Assembly (NCBI GenBank): GCA_034359265.1
Contig: CP136891.1
Span: forward strand, 53,832,501-53,896,500
Origin: Canna indica
Lineage: Eukaryota; Streptophyta; Magnoliopsida; Zingiberales; Cannaceae
DNA: 64,000 nucleotides
Direction of reading: 5' to 3'
Shown: positions 11,131-20,285 of the stretch, piece after piece
How positions within the stretch are numbered: position 1 is the first letter of the stretch
Layout: the number at the start of each line of letters is the position of its first letter
Translations under genes and position numbers: made by a program
The notes under the pieces: generated by a model
Databases searched by the model: none
What the model saw: the letters and a program-made list of their open reading frames with translations, nothing else
Told to the model about the DNA's origin: nothing

Positions 11131-11595
11131 GTGATTGGCTCAAGGGCACTATTTCTTTTAACACAATCACCCCAATCTGTCATGATTGTCAACCAAGCCA
11201 CTCGGCCACAAAGGCCACGCGTCCCCACCCCGGTAATATCCTTCTATGATATTGACTTTCAAGGAGTTGACAAGAACTTACATGATCCTGTCATTATTTC
11301 TGTAATTATCGTTGGTTTCCTTCTCAAGAAAGTTTTGGTAGACCAGGGGAGTTCCTTGTCAGCTTTTGAGGAGACCACGTAAATGTCAGGGGCTAGTTAT
11401 TATGGATAACAACAACATTTGGCTCCCTCCCGAGGACAAAGACAATAGACGTACAGTTCCTTGTCGTCCAGTGCACGAGTCCCTACAACATACTCTTGGG
11501 CTGACCCTCCTTGAACAACCTAGGAGCCGTCATGTCGACTCTCCACCTCGTAATTAAATTTCCCATCTTAGAGACCGAAGTGGGAGTAATCCATG
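11131..11595 (+). pseudogene. Tat-like protease region (fragment)
   Basis: VISFYDIDFQGVD ... KKVLVDQGSS (about 11236-11355) matches the Tat-lineage aspartic protease, where VLVDxGSS carries the catalytic aspartate. The reading frame then shifts, and recognisable downstream text (LKFP-like, near 11550-11590) runs into the solo LTR. A fragment of a polyprotein. Confidence 0.75.
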
Positions 11596-12871
11596 TGTTG
11601 GCCCAAGATTTTCAACCTTGGTCTTAATCTCAGTTTTGATGATAACAAACATGAAACTAATGATTTCATGGAGAATTATTTTCACGTTCCATATCGGCTA
11701 GCGCACGACGTCCACGATCTAAAATATCGAACAAATTGAAAAATCAGAAGGACATTGGTCGACACACTCGAATTCGTCAGGAAGTTAGAGTCTAGGTTTA
11801 GTGTGTCTAGATAAATGGTAAAATCCTCATTATGATACAAAGACCCCTCAAGAACCAAACCCATAATCCAAAATCCGAACCGAAGAAAGAACCCGGCTAA
11901 AACTCAATGTCGAGTATAGGTACAATAGGTAGAGTATCAGTACTCTACGGTCGTTCGGTCGATCAAAGTTTTAAAGCCACAGAAGTATCTAATCGAATGA
12001 CCGATCGCTCGTCCAGTCGACCGGCCCAAAGACCGGCGATCGGCCGGTAGGCGGAAACAGCTTTATTTCGAGCCGTTGAGTAATGTTTCACTTCATGGCT
12101 CTATAAATATTGATGTCCCAACCTTCCTTTAACACTATTGATCATTCCTAAACTTCATTTAGCCATTCTTAATCATTCCCAAGCTTTCAATGAGCCATTA
12201 TTTGGAAAAACCCTAGTTGGATCTCTCAACTCCTTGACATTGCCTTCAAGCTTTGATTGATACATCATTGAGGCATCAAGAGGAACTAGGACTTGTGTTT
12301 GGAGCTAAGTATTTGTTGTATTGTTTATTTTCTCCATTATTTTTGTATTTTCTTGTTATTTACATCATATTTGAGTTTGTGTTAGACCTAGAGTGTAGGT
12401 CTTGAAATTGGGTGGTAGCCTGGTGTTTGAGGTTTGAGGTTTAAATCTACCGGTGTAAACGTAGTTTACTAGGACTAGTTGAGTTGTCCTTAGGTTAAGG
12501 TGGGAGAGTGCTCTCAGTAGGAAAATGGGATACTTTTGGGTGTGTAAGTGCATTCGGTTTGAGAGCGGAGACTCTCCGGTGTTAATTCCTCATTGTAAGG
12601 AAACTAATTAATCTAGTTTAACTAGTTTGAAAATCCTAAGTGGGGTGCTAAGGTAGTGGAGGAGGCAGTAGGGCTGAACCACTATAAATCATTGTATTAG
12701 CATTGTTATTCTTGTTAGTGTTAATCGCTTTATTATTAATCACTTCCGCATTTAGTCGTTAACTTGATAACTTGCCTAAGAAGTTCAAGAAAATATTAAA
12801 ATCGGAATTAGGCGAAAATTTTAGTTCACACACTATTCACCCCCCCTCTAGTGTAGGCCATTTCACCGACA
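11596..12871 (+). mobile_element. SIRE-like copia solo LTR in the Tat-like element
   Basis: Begins TGTTGGCCCAAGATTTTC and ends TTTCACCGACA, 1276 bp; flanks CCATG (11591-11595) and CCATA (12872-12876). It has the palindromic GGTCGACC/CGATCG tract near 11949-12050, TATA at CTATAAATAT (12101) and the CACTATTCACCCCCC end motif. Removing it joins the Tat coding text in frame, confirming the boundaries. Confidence 0.9.
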
Positions 12872-13129
12872 CCATACAGACCAGAGGGAGGCTCGTGCGT
12901 GCTACAACGAATGCTTGAAGCTCAAGCCAGCAGAACTCCCACCAAGGATATTAGACTTGGACCCCATAGGAGACATCCAAGAGCGGCCCCAACCCGCTGA
13001 CAACCTTGAGACCGTATAGATCGGACATCCCCCGAACATATAATCTACATGGGAGGACACGTCCCCAGCGAGTTCCAAGCTCAACTCAGTGCTCTGCTTA
13101 GAAATAACGCTGACCTCTTCGTATGGACA
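12872..13129 (+). pseudogene. Tat-like pol fragment before reverse transcriptase
   Basis: Reads DQxEARACYNECLK near its start and NNADLFVWT at its end, the linker between protease and reverse transcriptase in Tat elements. G1 inserted directly after the tryptophan codon; the partner sequence resumes at 22784 with PADMPGINP. Confidence 0.8.
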
Positions 13130-13420
13130 TGTAAGACCCAAAAATTTCCTATTATAAAAATCTATTTTGGTGTAGCGCACTGGATCGGGGGTCAGTCGGA
13201 TCGAGCTGCAGAATAGCCTCGAGTAGAAGATATAACTCGACTCATGAGAATATGAAGATTAAATTAGCTCAATGGTTATTTCCTTTTATCCATAAGATGT
13301 TTATTAGAGTCGAGTTCGACTCTTGAGTGTGGATTGAATCGGAGCCCGAATCAGACTCGGATCGAATTGAGTAGAGGTTAAGTCATATGAGGGCCATTTG
13401 AGTCATTTGTGGATGAGGGA

Positions 13421-13575
13421 ATATAATCCATCGTCATGATCCGTGCGGCTCATCTTGGAGCCACACACAGCCCGAGCAAGGGTGAAAAGGGCGAGAGGGG
13501 AGATCTTGTCTGCGCTGACTCTCGAGGAGATTGGAGCTCATCTTCATCGAGGCTTCCTCAGGATCCAATCAAGGT
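13421..13575 (+). promoter_or_regulatory. TATA-like box, ATG-free leader and GT donor in G1 5' LTR
   Basis: GGGAATATAATCC (13418-13430) is TATA-like; from about 13450 to 13573 there is no ATG; the leader ends CCAATCAAG|GTGAGTGGTT with GT at 13574-13575. Unspliced RNA would carry many ATGs before gag (for example 13781), so removing downstream sequence would help translation. The 3' LTR has the same layout (20577-20742). Confidence 0.5.
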
Positions 13576-15285
13576 GAGTGGTTAGCATAGTTTTTGAAGG
13601 GAGGAAGGTGGCCGGCCCAATAAGATTTGAAATCGAGTTTTCGCTCGCGAGTTCTTGCCGATCGATGCATTTCTTCGTATTAGAACTTTAATCGTTGTGT
13701 ATTCCTATGATCTTGTGTTTTAAGCGTGTTTATTTCGCTTTCTTGAGAGCTGGCCGTGTAGAGGAAAAAGGGGAAAGGTCATGCCGAAATTTTCCCCAAT
13801 TTCCTCGCTCGTCTCGAAACTCGTAGATCGCTTTATGTTCGTATATGTTAGATCTATGGATTTATCACTCGTGTCATTTTCGCAACCATGCTCGTTCATC
13901 CTTGAGGACTCGGCCGAACAGGGGGTCACCCTGCTTGAGTCGGCCAAGAGCAAGGGCAAGGGTGAGAAAAAGTGGACTGCTCGGATTTAACATTCTTGGT
14001 TCCAGGTTGTGTTGTTTTGATTCGCGAACACATGCTTATGGGTAAGTTGAACTTGTATCATATGATTGATGTTCGTCTTAGAGATTGTCGCAACTATAGA
14101 TCTATATTTATCTCAGTTATGGTAATGTTCTTGCTAAAACTATAGAGACATGATGATACTTAGGAAGAACTCTAACCATGGCATATAAATTTATTGATTT
14201 ATGTAATTGTAGGATTGATTGCTTAATCACCATCCTTAGCTCATTCCTCTTTAATTTTTGAAATGATGAAATATGTTACCATGCTTAGTATTTCCTGCGT
14301 TGTGAATTTATGGTTATCTTACCATGCTTTATAAGTTGCTTCTTATTGAAATAAATTCTAAATGCAGTGTATAAATGATTATTGATGAATCTTGTAGGTA
14401 TATATAGTAGTTGTTGTAAGTTATTCTTATTTTTCTTTAAATTATATAAGCTGTCCTAAAATGTTCATGGGTGGAATTCCAAGGTCGGTACATAGAATTC
14501 CTCACCCAAGGTAGCGTATAACGCTAGACAACATGTAGGACGTTGCAAGATGCTTAGCATATATGGAAACTTAGCTAGGAGATGACACAACTTTCTAGGA
14601 CTCCTAGTAAATATTTTTGGAAACCTTGAACTATTAGGCGTGCACAATTTTGGAAGGGCAGCATTAATTTGTGGACCCTATAGCTCAAATTAGGGCCGGA
14701 TACGAGCAAGGGCCCGAAGTGTATATAAGGAAAACCTAGGACATTTGATTGTGTGATGTGCTTGGGATGGTCCACCGAGTAGCATGGAGGTCGGAAATGA
14801 CCAATGCTTAGCTCGGCCAGTGTTTGGGTCTTGAGATGCACCAGCGGGCCCACTAGGTGTCAGACCTCAGTTGGGTGGGACTAGCTATCCCTACCCCAGA
14901 CGGTGCCTCGGAGACTAGTGGACCATCCTAGTCGATGGCCCGGGATTTCTTGTTTATATCTTACTATGATGTAGCTGGTCGGCCAGTGTGATTCTATCTT
15001 GTATGATAGGGCTGGTTATAGCCAGGATTCTAATACCATAAGTAGGCCCAAGGGTCGGATACCGAAGACTTAATAGGCCAAGATGACAAGTTTTCACATA
15101 TATGGTTTATACAGAATGACCCATAGGGTCAGTAGTCACACTAGAAAGTAACTTACCTCCCTGAACATATATTATCTTGCCTTATATGTTAGGCCTGAAT
15201 AACTGAGGATTATGTGGAGGTTCGCAAGAATCGCTCACTGAGTCCCAAGTGGACTCACAGTTTGTTTCCTTATGTTTTATTGCAG
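13574..15285 (+). other. Candidate LTR-resident intron, G1 5' LTR
   Basis: Donor AAG|GTGAGT at 13574; acceptor ATTGCAG|AGC ending at 15285 after a T-rich run; a conserved CGCTCACTGAGTCC ... GGACTCAC block (15231-15260) sits where a branch point is expected. Length 1712 nt. A second possible acceptor, TTTTCTTTTCTTTGATAG, ends at 15874 only five bases before the gag ATG, which would give a 2301-nt intron removing the primer site too. Confidence 0.5.
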
Positions 15286-15658
15286 AGCATGAGCAGTGAT
15301 TGTGACTTGTCGGCATGGTGCAGCTGGAGGGCGGGTGGTGGTGCCATATCTCATAGCGGCGTCATTGGGTCATAGTCCAGTGTCTTAGTAGTTGTTTCCT
15401 TTTCAGCACTAACAGTTGTGTTTTGGAAAGGTTTGTAAAACTTTGATATTTGAGATGTTCAATTTGTTCCGATGATGGTTTTCTCTTTGGTTTGAAAACA
15501 TATATTGTGAACGTTGAAAAACTTTAAATAAAGCTTGTGTTAAGGTTTCTTTTTATCGATATCTTAAGGTTTCTTATATGTTAGTGTAGATAGTAGGCTT
15601 CAGGGTAGAATGTAGGCCCTGGCCGGTCACACTACCCTCAGTTGAGGTGTGACAAAAT

Positions 15659-15670
15659 TGGTATCAGAGC
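15659..15670 (+). other. G1 primer-binding site
   Basis: TGGTATCAGAGC, four bases after the LTR end, complementary to the 3' end of initiator methionine tRNA, the usual primer for plant Ty3/gypsy chromoviruses. Confidence 0.92.
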
Positions 15671-15878
15671 ACTAGGTTAGGTCTTGACTATGACTAAGTG
15701 TTGGGTACCGTATGAGACACATGCTAGCGTGTCGACATACGGTATAGTTATGCTATTAGATCGAGCGACCCCGACTGCCCCGACTGCAATCAATGCACCA
15801 TGCGGTTATTAAATTTTAAAAACTTATGTTAAAAATTTATTATGTGATAGGAAACTTTTTCTTTTCTTTGATAGTATA

Positions 15879-16800
15879 ATGGAGGCTCCCAATGCTGCAC
15901 TGAGCGGCAGTGGCAATAAATTGGGTGATGAAACATAGAGCCAAGAGGTTAGACCCAAGAGAGGGTCGAGTTGGGGCGCGTAGACGCGTACCCCGGTTGT
16001 CGGTAGAAAATATTCCTTATGTACTTGTGCGTACTGTGCATGGATATTGATTGTGCGTGCTTGTGGATGAGCGATGGCCGAGCCGATAAGCGTACTGACT
16101 TGGCAAGTTGGTCCCGACTCGGTGAGTGGATTTTGGGTCTTGATACTGCGTGAGTGAGCCACGCTGACGTTAGACCCAAGGGGAGCCACACTAACTTTAG
16201 ACCTGAGTGGATTTGGTTGGGTGGGACATACCCAACTAGAGAGGGCCCAGGTAGAAGGCTCGCTAGATAGATTCTAGCGACCGACTTGTATGATTGCTAG
16301 GTTTGGGCCGGTTTGGGTCGTATGAATGTATTGTTTTCTGTGGGGCTGGTATGGGCCAAGTAATTATGGCATTCATGAGCATGTCATGTATTAATGAGTG
16401 TTCGCAATAAGCGGGTACGGGACTTTGAGATGCTGCGCAAGTCTGGTGGCATGTCAGTGTCAACGTATGAGATGGAATTTCATCGGCTTTCCAAATATCA
16501 TTAGACCTCAGTGGCATCTGAGACTACCAGGGTCAAGAGGTTTGTTGGGGGATTTAGGCCTTAGATAGGTAGGCTCATCCACTACACCGAGGTTTGCACT
16601 CTTGCATGGGTGGTGGATGAGGCCCTTCGGAAGGAAGCCTTGGTGTCGTTCGAGAGGAATGACGGGCTGACCAAGAAGAAATTTCGGCCGCGGGGATCTA
16701 GGGATCGACCGTGGCATTCAAAGGGGGCCGCAAGCGAGCCATTCGGAGAGACCGTCTACCAGGGTGTTTGCTATGAACCGTGATGGGCAGAGGCGTCTAA
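15879..16800 (+). pseudogene. G1 gag remnant
   Basis: ATG at 15879 opens MEAPNAALSGSGNKLGDET then a stop. From about 15960 to 16390 the sequence is not recognisable gag and appears substituted. Capsid-like text resumes near 16400 (VRDFEMLRKSGGMSVSTYE, FHRLSKY) with stops, and KKKFRPRGSRDR-like basic text near 16676 lies where the nucleocapsid should be. No zinc knuckle is seen, unlike G2. Not functional. Confidence 0.65.
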
Positions 16801-16804
16801 GGCA

Positions 16805-17400
16805 TTGGTACCATGTACTATTCTAGTATGTTCATCCGCTGCTTATGTTCTATTTGATTCGGGTGCCACGCACTCGTTTGTATCTGCCAAATTTCCCACG
16901 GAGTTGCCAGTGGCACCCTCCATGCTCGACGGGCCATTGATAGTATCAACGCCTACAGGTGATGCAATCCTAGCAAATTCAATATACCAAGGCTGCGAAG
17001 TTCTCATCTACGGCCATGTATTGAGTGCAAATTTGACACCTCCTACCCACACTTGAGCTTGATGTCATTCTTGGCACGGATTGGTTGGCAGATCACTTTG
17101 CGATGTTGGATTATAGAGCTAAAACGGTGATGTTTAGTAAGCCTGGGCTACCGCAGTTCACCTTCCAAGGGGAGGGAAGGAGCAAGCCGATAGGGGTCAT
17201 CTCAGCCCTAATGGCTCGTAAGCTAATTCGGGCGACTGCCAATCCTTCCTAGCCTCCGTATCTATGGCTGAGGAGGAAAGGGGTGAGGCAAGAAATGTTA
17301 GTGGAACCCCAGTGGTATGTGAATTCTCTGATGTGTTTCTCGAAAAATTGCCAGGAGTGTCGCCCAGAAGGGAAGTTAATTTTTGCATTGACCTGTAGCC
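16805..17400 (+). pseudogene. G1 protease region
   Basis: YVLFDSGATHSFVS carries the DSGA active-site triad intact (16856-16867), followed by the Tekay-type LDVILGTDWLADH text after a frameshift near 17045. It then runs through FTFQGEG ... ISALMARKL to frame breaks and the G18 run. A protease that cleaves the element's own polyprotein, here disrupted. Confidence 0.75.
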
Positions 17401-17402
17401 CC

Positions 17403-17420
17403 GGGGGGGGGGGGGGGGGG
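17403..17420 (+). repeat. Run of 18 G in pol
   Basis: CC followed by 18 G then AACAATTTTC, at the point where intact relatives read a PG dipeptide before [14 protein letters not shown]. Homopolymer expansion shifts the frame between protease and reverse transcriptase. Such a run is also prone to sequencing error. Confidence 0.9.
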
Positions 17421-18240
17421 AACAATTTTCATTCCACCTTATAGGATGGCACCGGCCGAACTAGGAAGTTAAAGGTGCAATTGTAGGAAATTCTAGACAT
17501 GGGTTTCATTCGGCCAAGTGTGTCACCCTGGGGTGCCCCGGTTCTCTTAGTGAAGAAGAAGGATGGGTCGATACGCATACGCATCGACTATAGATAGCTG
17601 AACAAGGTGACTATCAAGAATCGTTATCCACTGCCAAGGATAGACGATTTGCTTGACCAGCTGCAAGGGGCACAATGGTTTTCAAAGATAGACTTAAGGT
17701 CCGAATACCATCAGTTGAGAATCTGGGAGTGCGATGTGCCTAAGATGGCCTTTAGGACTCGCTATGGTCACTACGAGTTCCTAGTGATGTCCTTCGGCTT
17801 AACCAATGCACCTGTTGCCTTCATGGACCTAATGAACAAGGTATTTAAGGAGTACCGGGACAGCTTTGTGATCGTCTTCATGGACGACATTCTGTTCTAC
17901 TCCAAGAGTGAGGAAGAGCACTCTAAGCACCTGAGAATGGTCCTAGAAACCCTCAGAGAGCACCGCTTGTTTGCAAAATTTTCCAAGTGTGAATTCTGGT
18001 TGAAAAGTGTAGGGTTCTTGGGCCATGTAATATTCAAGGATGGGATAAGGGTAGATCTTGCAAAGAGGGAAGTGGTGTAGAACTAGAAACGGCCGACTAG
18101 CGTTATTGAGATCCGCAGTTTTCGTGGTTTGGCCGGCTACTATCGGAAGTTTGTGGAGAACTTCTTCAGAATTGCAGCCTCTTTGACTCAGTTGACCCAG
18201 AAAAAGGGTCAGGTTCATTTGGGATGACAAATACGAGGCG
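17421..18240 (+). pseudogene. G1 reverse transcriptase
   Basis: Conserved blocks in order: [17 protein letters not shown], [18 protein letters not shown] (TAG at 17595), [41 protein letters not shown], and active site FMDD (17877-17888). LRSEYHQL has Glu for the usual Gly. Stops at 18078 and 18084 (CAG and TGG to TAG) and a frameshift near 18210. A 157-codon stretch (17607-18080) is uninterrupted. Confidence 0.9.
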
Positions 18241-18700
18241 AGCTTTCAGAAGCTCAATGAATGTTTGACATATGCACCCGTGTTGGTTGTACCTTCCGGC
18301 TCCGGAGGGTTTGTAGCCTACTTTAATGCCTCCCGAGTTCGCCTGAGCTACGTTTTGATGCAGTTTGGCAGAGTTATAGCTTATGCGTCTCGCCAGTTGA
18401 AAGTTCATGAAAAGAACTATCCGACGCACGACCTAGAGCTAGCAGTAGTGGTCTTTGTACTGTAGCTCTGGCGGCACTACATGTATGGGGAGACTTGCTA
18501 AATATATACGGATCACAAGAGCCTCCACCGCTTGCTTACCCAAAAGGAGCTGAACCTCAGGCAGAGGATGTGGCTAGAGCTCCTAAAGGGTTATGACTGA
18601 CCATTATGTACCATCCGGGGAAAGCAAATCTGGTAGCAGATGCTCTGAGCAGAAAATCCATGGGCAGTTTGGCTCATTTGGAAATTAAGCGGAGGCCTCT
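18241..18700 (+). pseudogene. G1 RNase H
   Basis: [20 protein letters not shown] (about 18372-18431) and [21 protein letters not shown] text are RNase H hallmarks, followed by MYHPGKANLVADALSRKS, the tether to integrase. Breaks: TAG near 18463, TAA at 18499 (CAA to TAA) and a one-base loss near 18598. Confidence 0.85.
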
Positions 18701-20270
18701 AGCTCAAGAGTTGGCGTTGTGCCTAGATGGGGGTACAACCTTGTCAGTGTCAGTTTCAGGTGCCTTGGTGGCACACCTGCGGGTACAATCCACGCTGGTG
18801 GACATGCTGCGTGCCGCGTAGGGAGAGGATGTCTTTTGTGCGCTGACCAAGGATCTGGTGCAAAGAGGCGATGCAGAGAATGGATTCAGGTTGGACTCGG
18901 AGGGTGTGCTGAGGTTCAAAGACCAAATCGTGGTGCCGAATATGGCAGAGGTGCGCAGGCAAGACCTGGAGTTGGGCCATCGTTCCACTTATACGATGCA
19001 TCCGGGAGCTAGCAAAATGTACCGAGATCTACGGCAGTATTACTGGTGGTAGAGCACGAAAAGAGAGATAGCAAAATATGTATCCAAATGTCTGGTCTGC
19101 CAGCAAGTGAAGGTCGAACACCTGAAGCCCGCGGGGCTGCTGCAAAACCTCGAGGTGCCCGAGTGGAAGTGGGAGAAAATCACCATGGACCTAGTGACCA
19201 GATTACCTAAGTCAAGAGGAGGCTTTGATTGTATTTGGGTGGTAGTGGATCGATTAACCAAGACCGCACACTTCATTTCGGTGAAGACAACCTTTTTCGC
19301 AGATAAGTAAGCTTGACTATTTCTAGATAGGATTTTGGCTTATCACGGTACCCCAGTGATGATCATATCAGATCGAGGTACCTAGTTCATAGCCCGATTT
19401 TGGCAATCTTTCCAAGAAGCCTTGGGCACTCAAGTACGGTTTAGTACGATCTTCCATCCGTAGGCAAATGGGCAGTCTGAGAGGACCATCCAAAACTCTG
19501 AAAGATATGCTGAGAGCTTGCGTTCTGGACCTGGCAGGTGGTTGGGAGAACCATCTATCGTTGATTGGGTTTGCCTACAACAATAGCTACCACAGTAGAA
19601 ATGGCATGGCTCCCTCTGAGGCCTTGTATGGGCGGCGGTGTAGATCTCCTGTGGACTGGTTTGAGACCGAACAGGCTCTCATGGTAGGCCCTGACCTAAT
19701 AGAGGAGGCGGTGAGGAAGGTGCAGCTGATAAAGGAAAGGTTGTTGCCGGCTCAGAGTTGCCAGAAGATGTATGCAGAAAAGAAGCAAGGGAGTTGGAGT
19801 TCGCTGAGGGCGACTTGGTATTCCTAAAGGTTTTCCCCACGAAAGGGGTGGTCCGATTTGGGAAGAGGGAAAAGTTGAGCCTTAGGTTCATTGGGCCTTT
19901 TCCTATTCTCAAGCGAAGATGTGCGGTGGCTTATGAGCTGGCTCTGCCAACTAGTTTGAGCAGAGTTCACCCGGTTTTTCATGTGCCAATGCTCCGAAGA
20001 TATGTGAGGGATGAGTCCCATGTAATCGAACCGATTGTGGTTGAGGTGGACATGACGATCTCGTATGAGGAGAGGCCAGTGGAGATACTTGACCGACAAA
20101 TCAGGAAATTGAGGTCCCAGGAAATTCCCTTGGTAAAAGTTAGGTGAGAGTATCACTCCGGATATGAAGCTACCTAGGAAGTAAAGCAAGTCGTGAGGGA
20201 ACGTTACCCTTCCCTGTTCGAAGATCTGGTAAGTCCGTATGAATCTTCAAAATTCAAGGATGAATTTCCC
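18701..20270 (+). pseudogene. G1 integrase with chromodomain-like C-terminus
   Basis: Zinc-binding region near 18975-19110 (HPGASKMYRDLRQYYWW ... KCLVCQQVK), catalytic core MDLVTRLPKS with first Asp, then SDRGT, and HPxANGQSERTIQ with the Glu. C-terminal RFIGPFPILKR and YEERPVEILDRQIRKLRSQ are the chromovirus tail, ending near LFEDLVS. Stops at 18819, 19050, 19383, 19461 and near 20146; 19383 and 19461 replace glutamines. The 19758-20147 stretch is open for 129 codons. Confidence 0.88.
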
Positions 20271-20275
20271 TTAAT

Positions 20276-20284
20276 GGGGGAAGG
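20276..20284 (+). other. G1 polypurine tract
   Basis: GGGGGAAGG immediately before TGTAAGACCC; primer for plus-strand synthesis. It marks the start of the 3' LTR. Confidence 0.85.
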
Positions 20285-20285
20285 T

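Larger units (their letters stand above)
13130..15654 (+). mobile_element. 5' LTR of G1
   Basis: 2525 bp. The segment 13620 to about 14811 is collinear and nearly identical to 20786-21978 in the 3' LTR (two differences seen, at 13785 and 14662), while the first 490 bp and last 840 bp differ by roughly 8-10 percent and by a roughly 38-bp indel near 14975. Carries a TATA-like box, ATG-free leader, donor and acceptor (separate entries). Confidence 0.92.

Noticed and set aside
13720..14045. Open frames of 66-79 codons repeated identically at 20887-21212
   Set aside because: They lie in noncoding LTR sequence and are identical only because the two LTR copies are nearly identical there; no known domain and the G2 LTR does not keep them intact.
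15659..15670. TGGTATCAGAGC considered as part of a tRNA gene
   Set aside because: It is a primer-binding site complementary to a tRNA end; no cloverleaf can be drawn around it.
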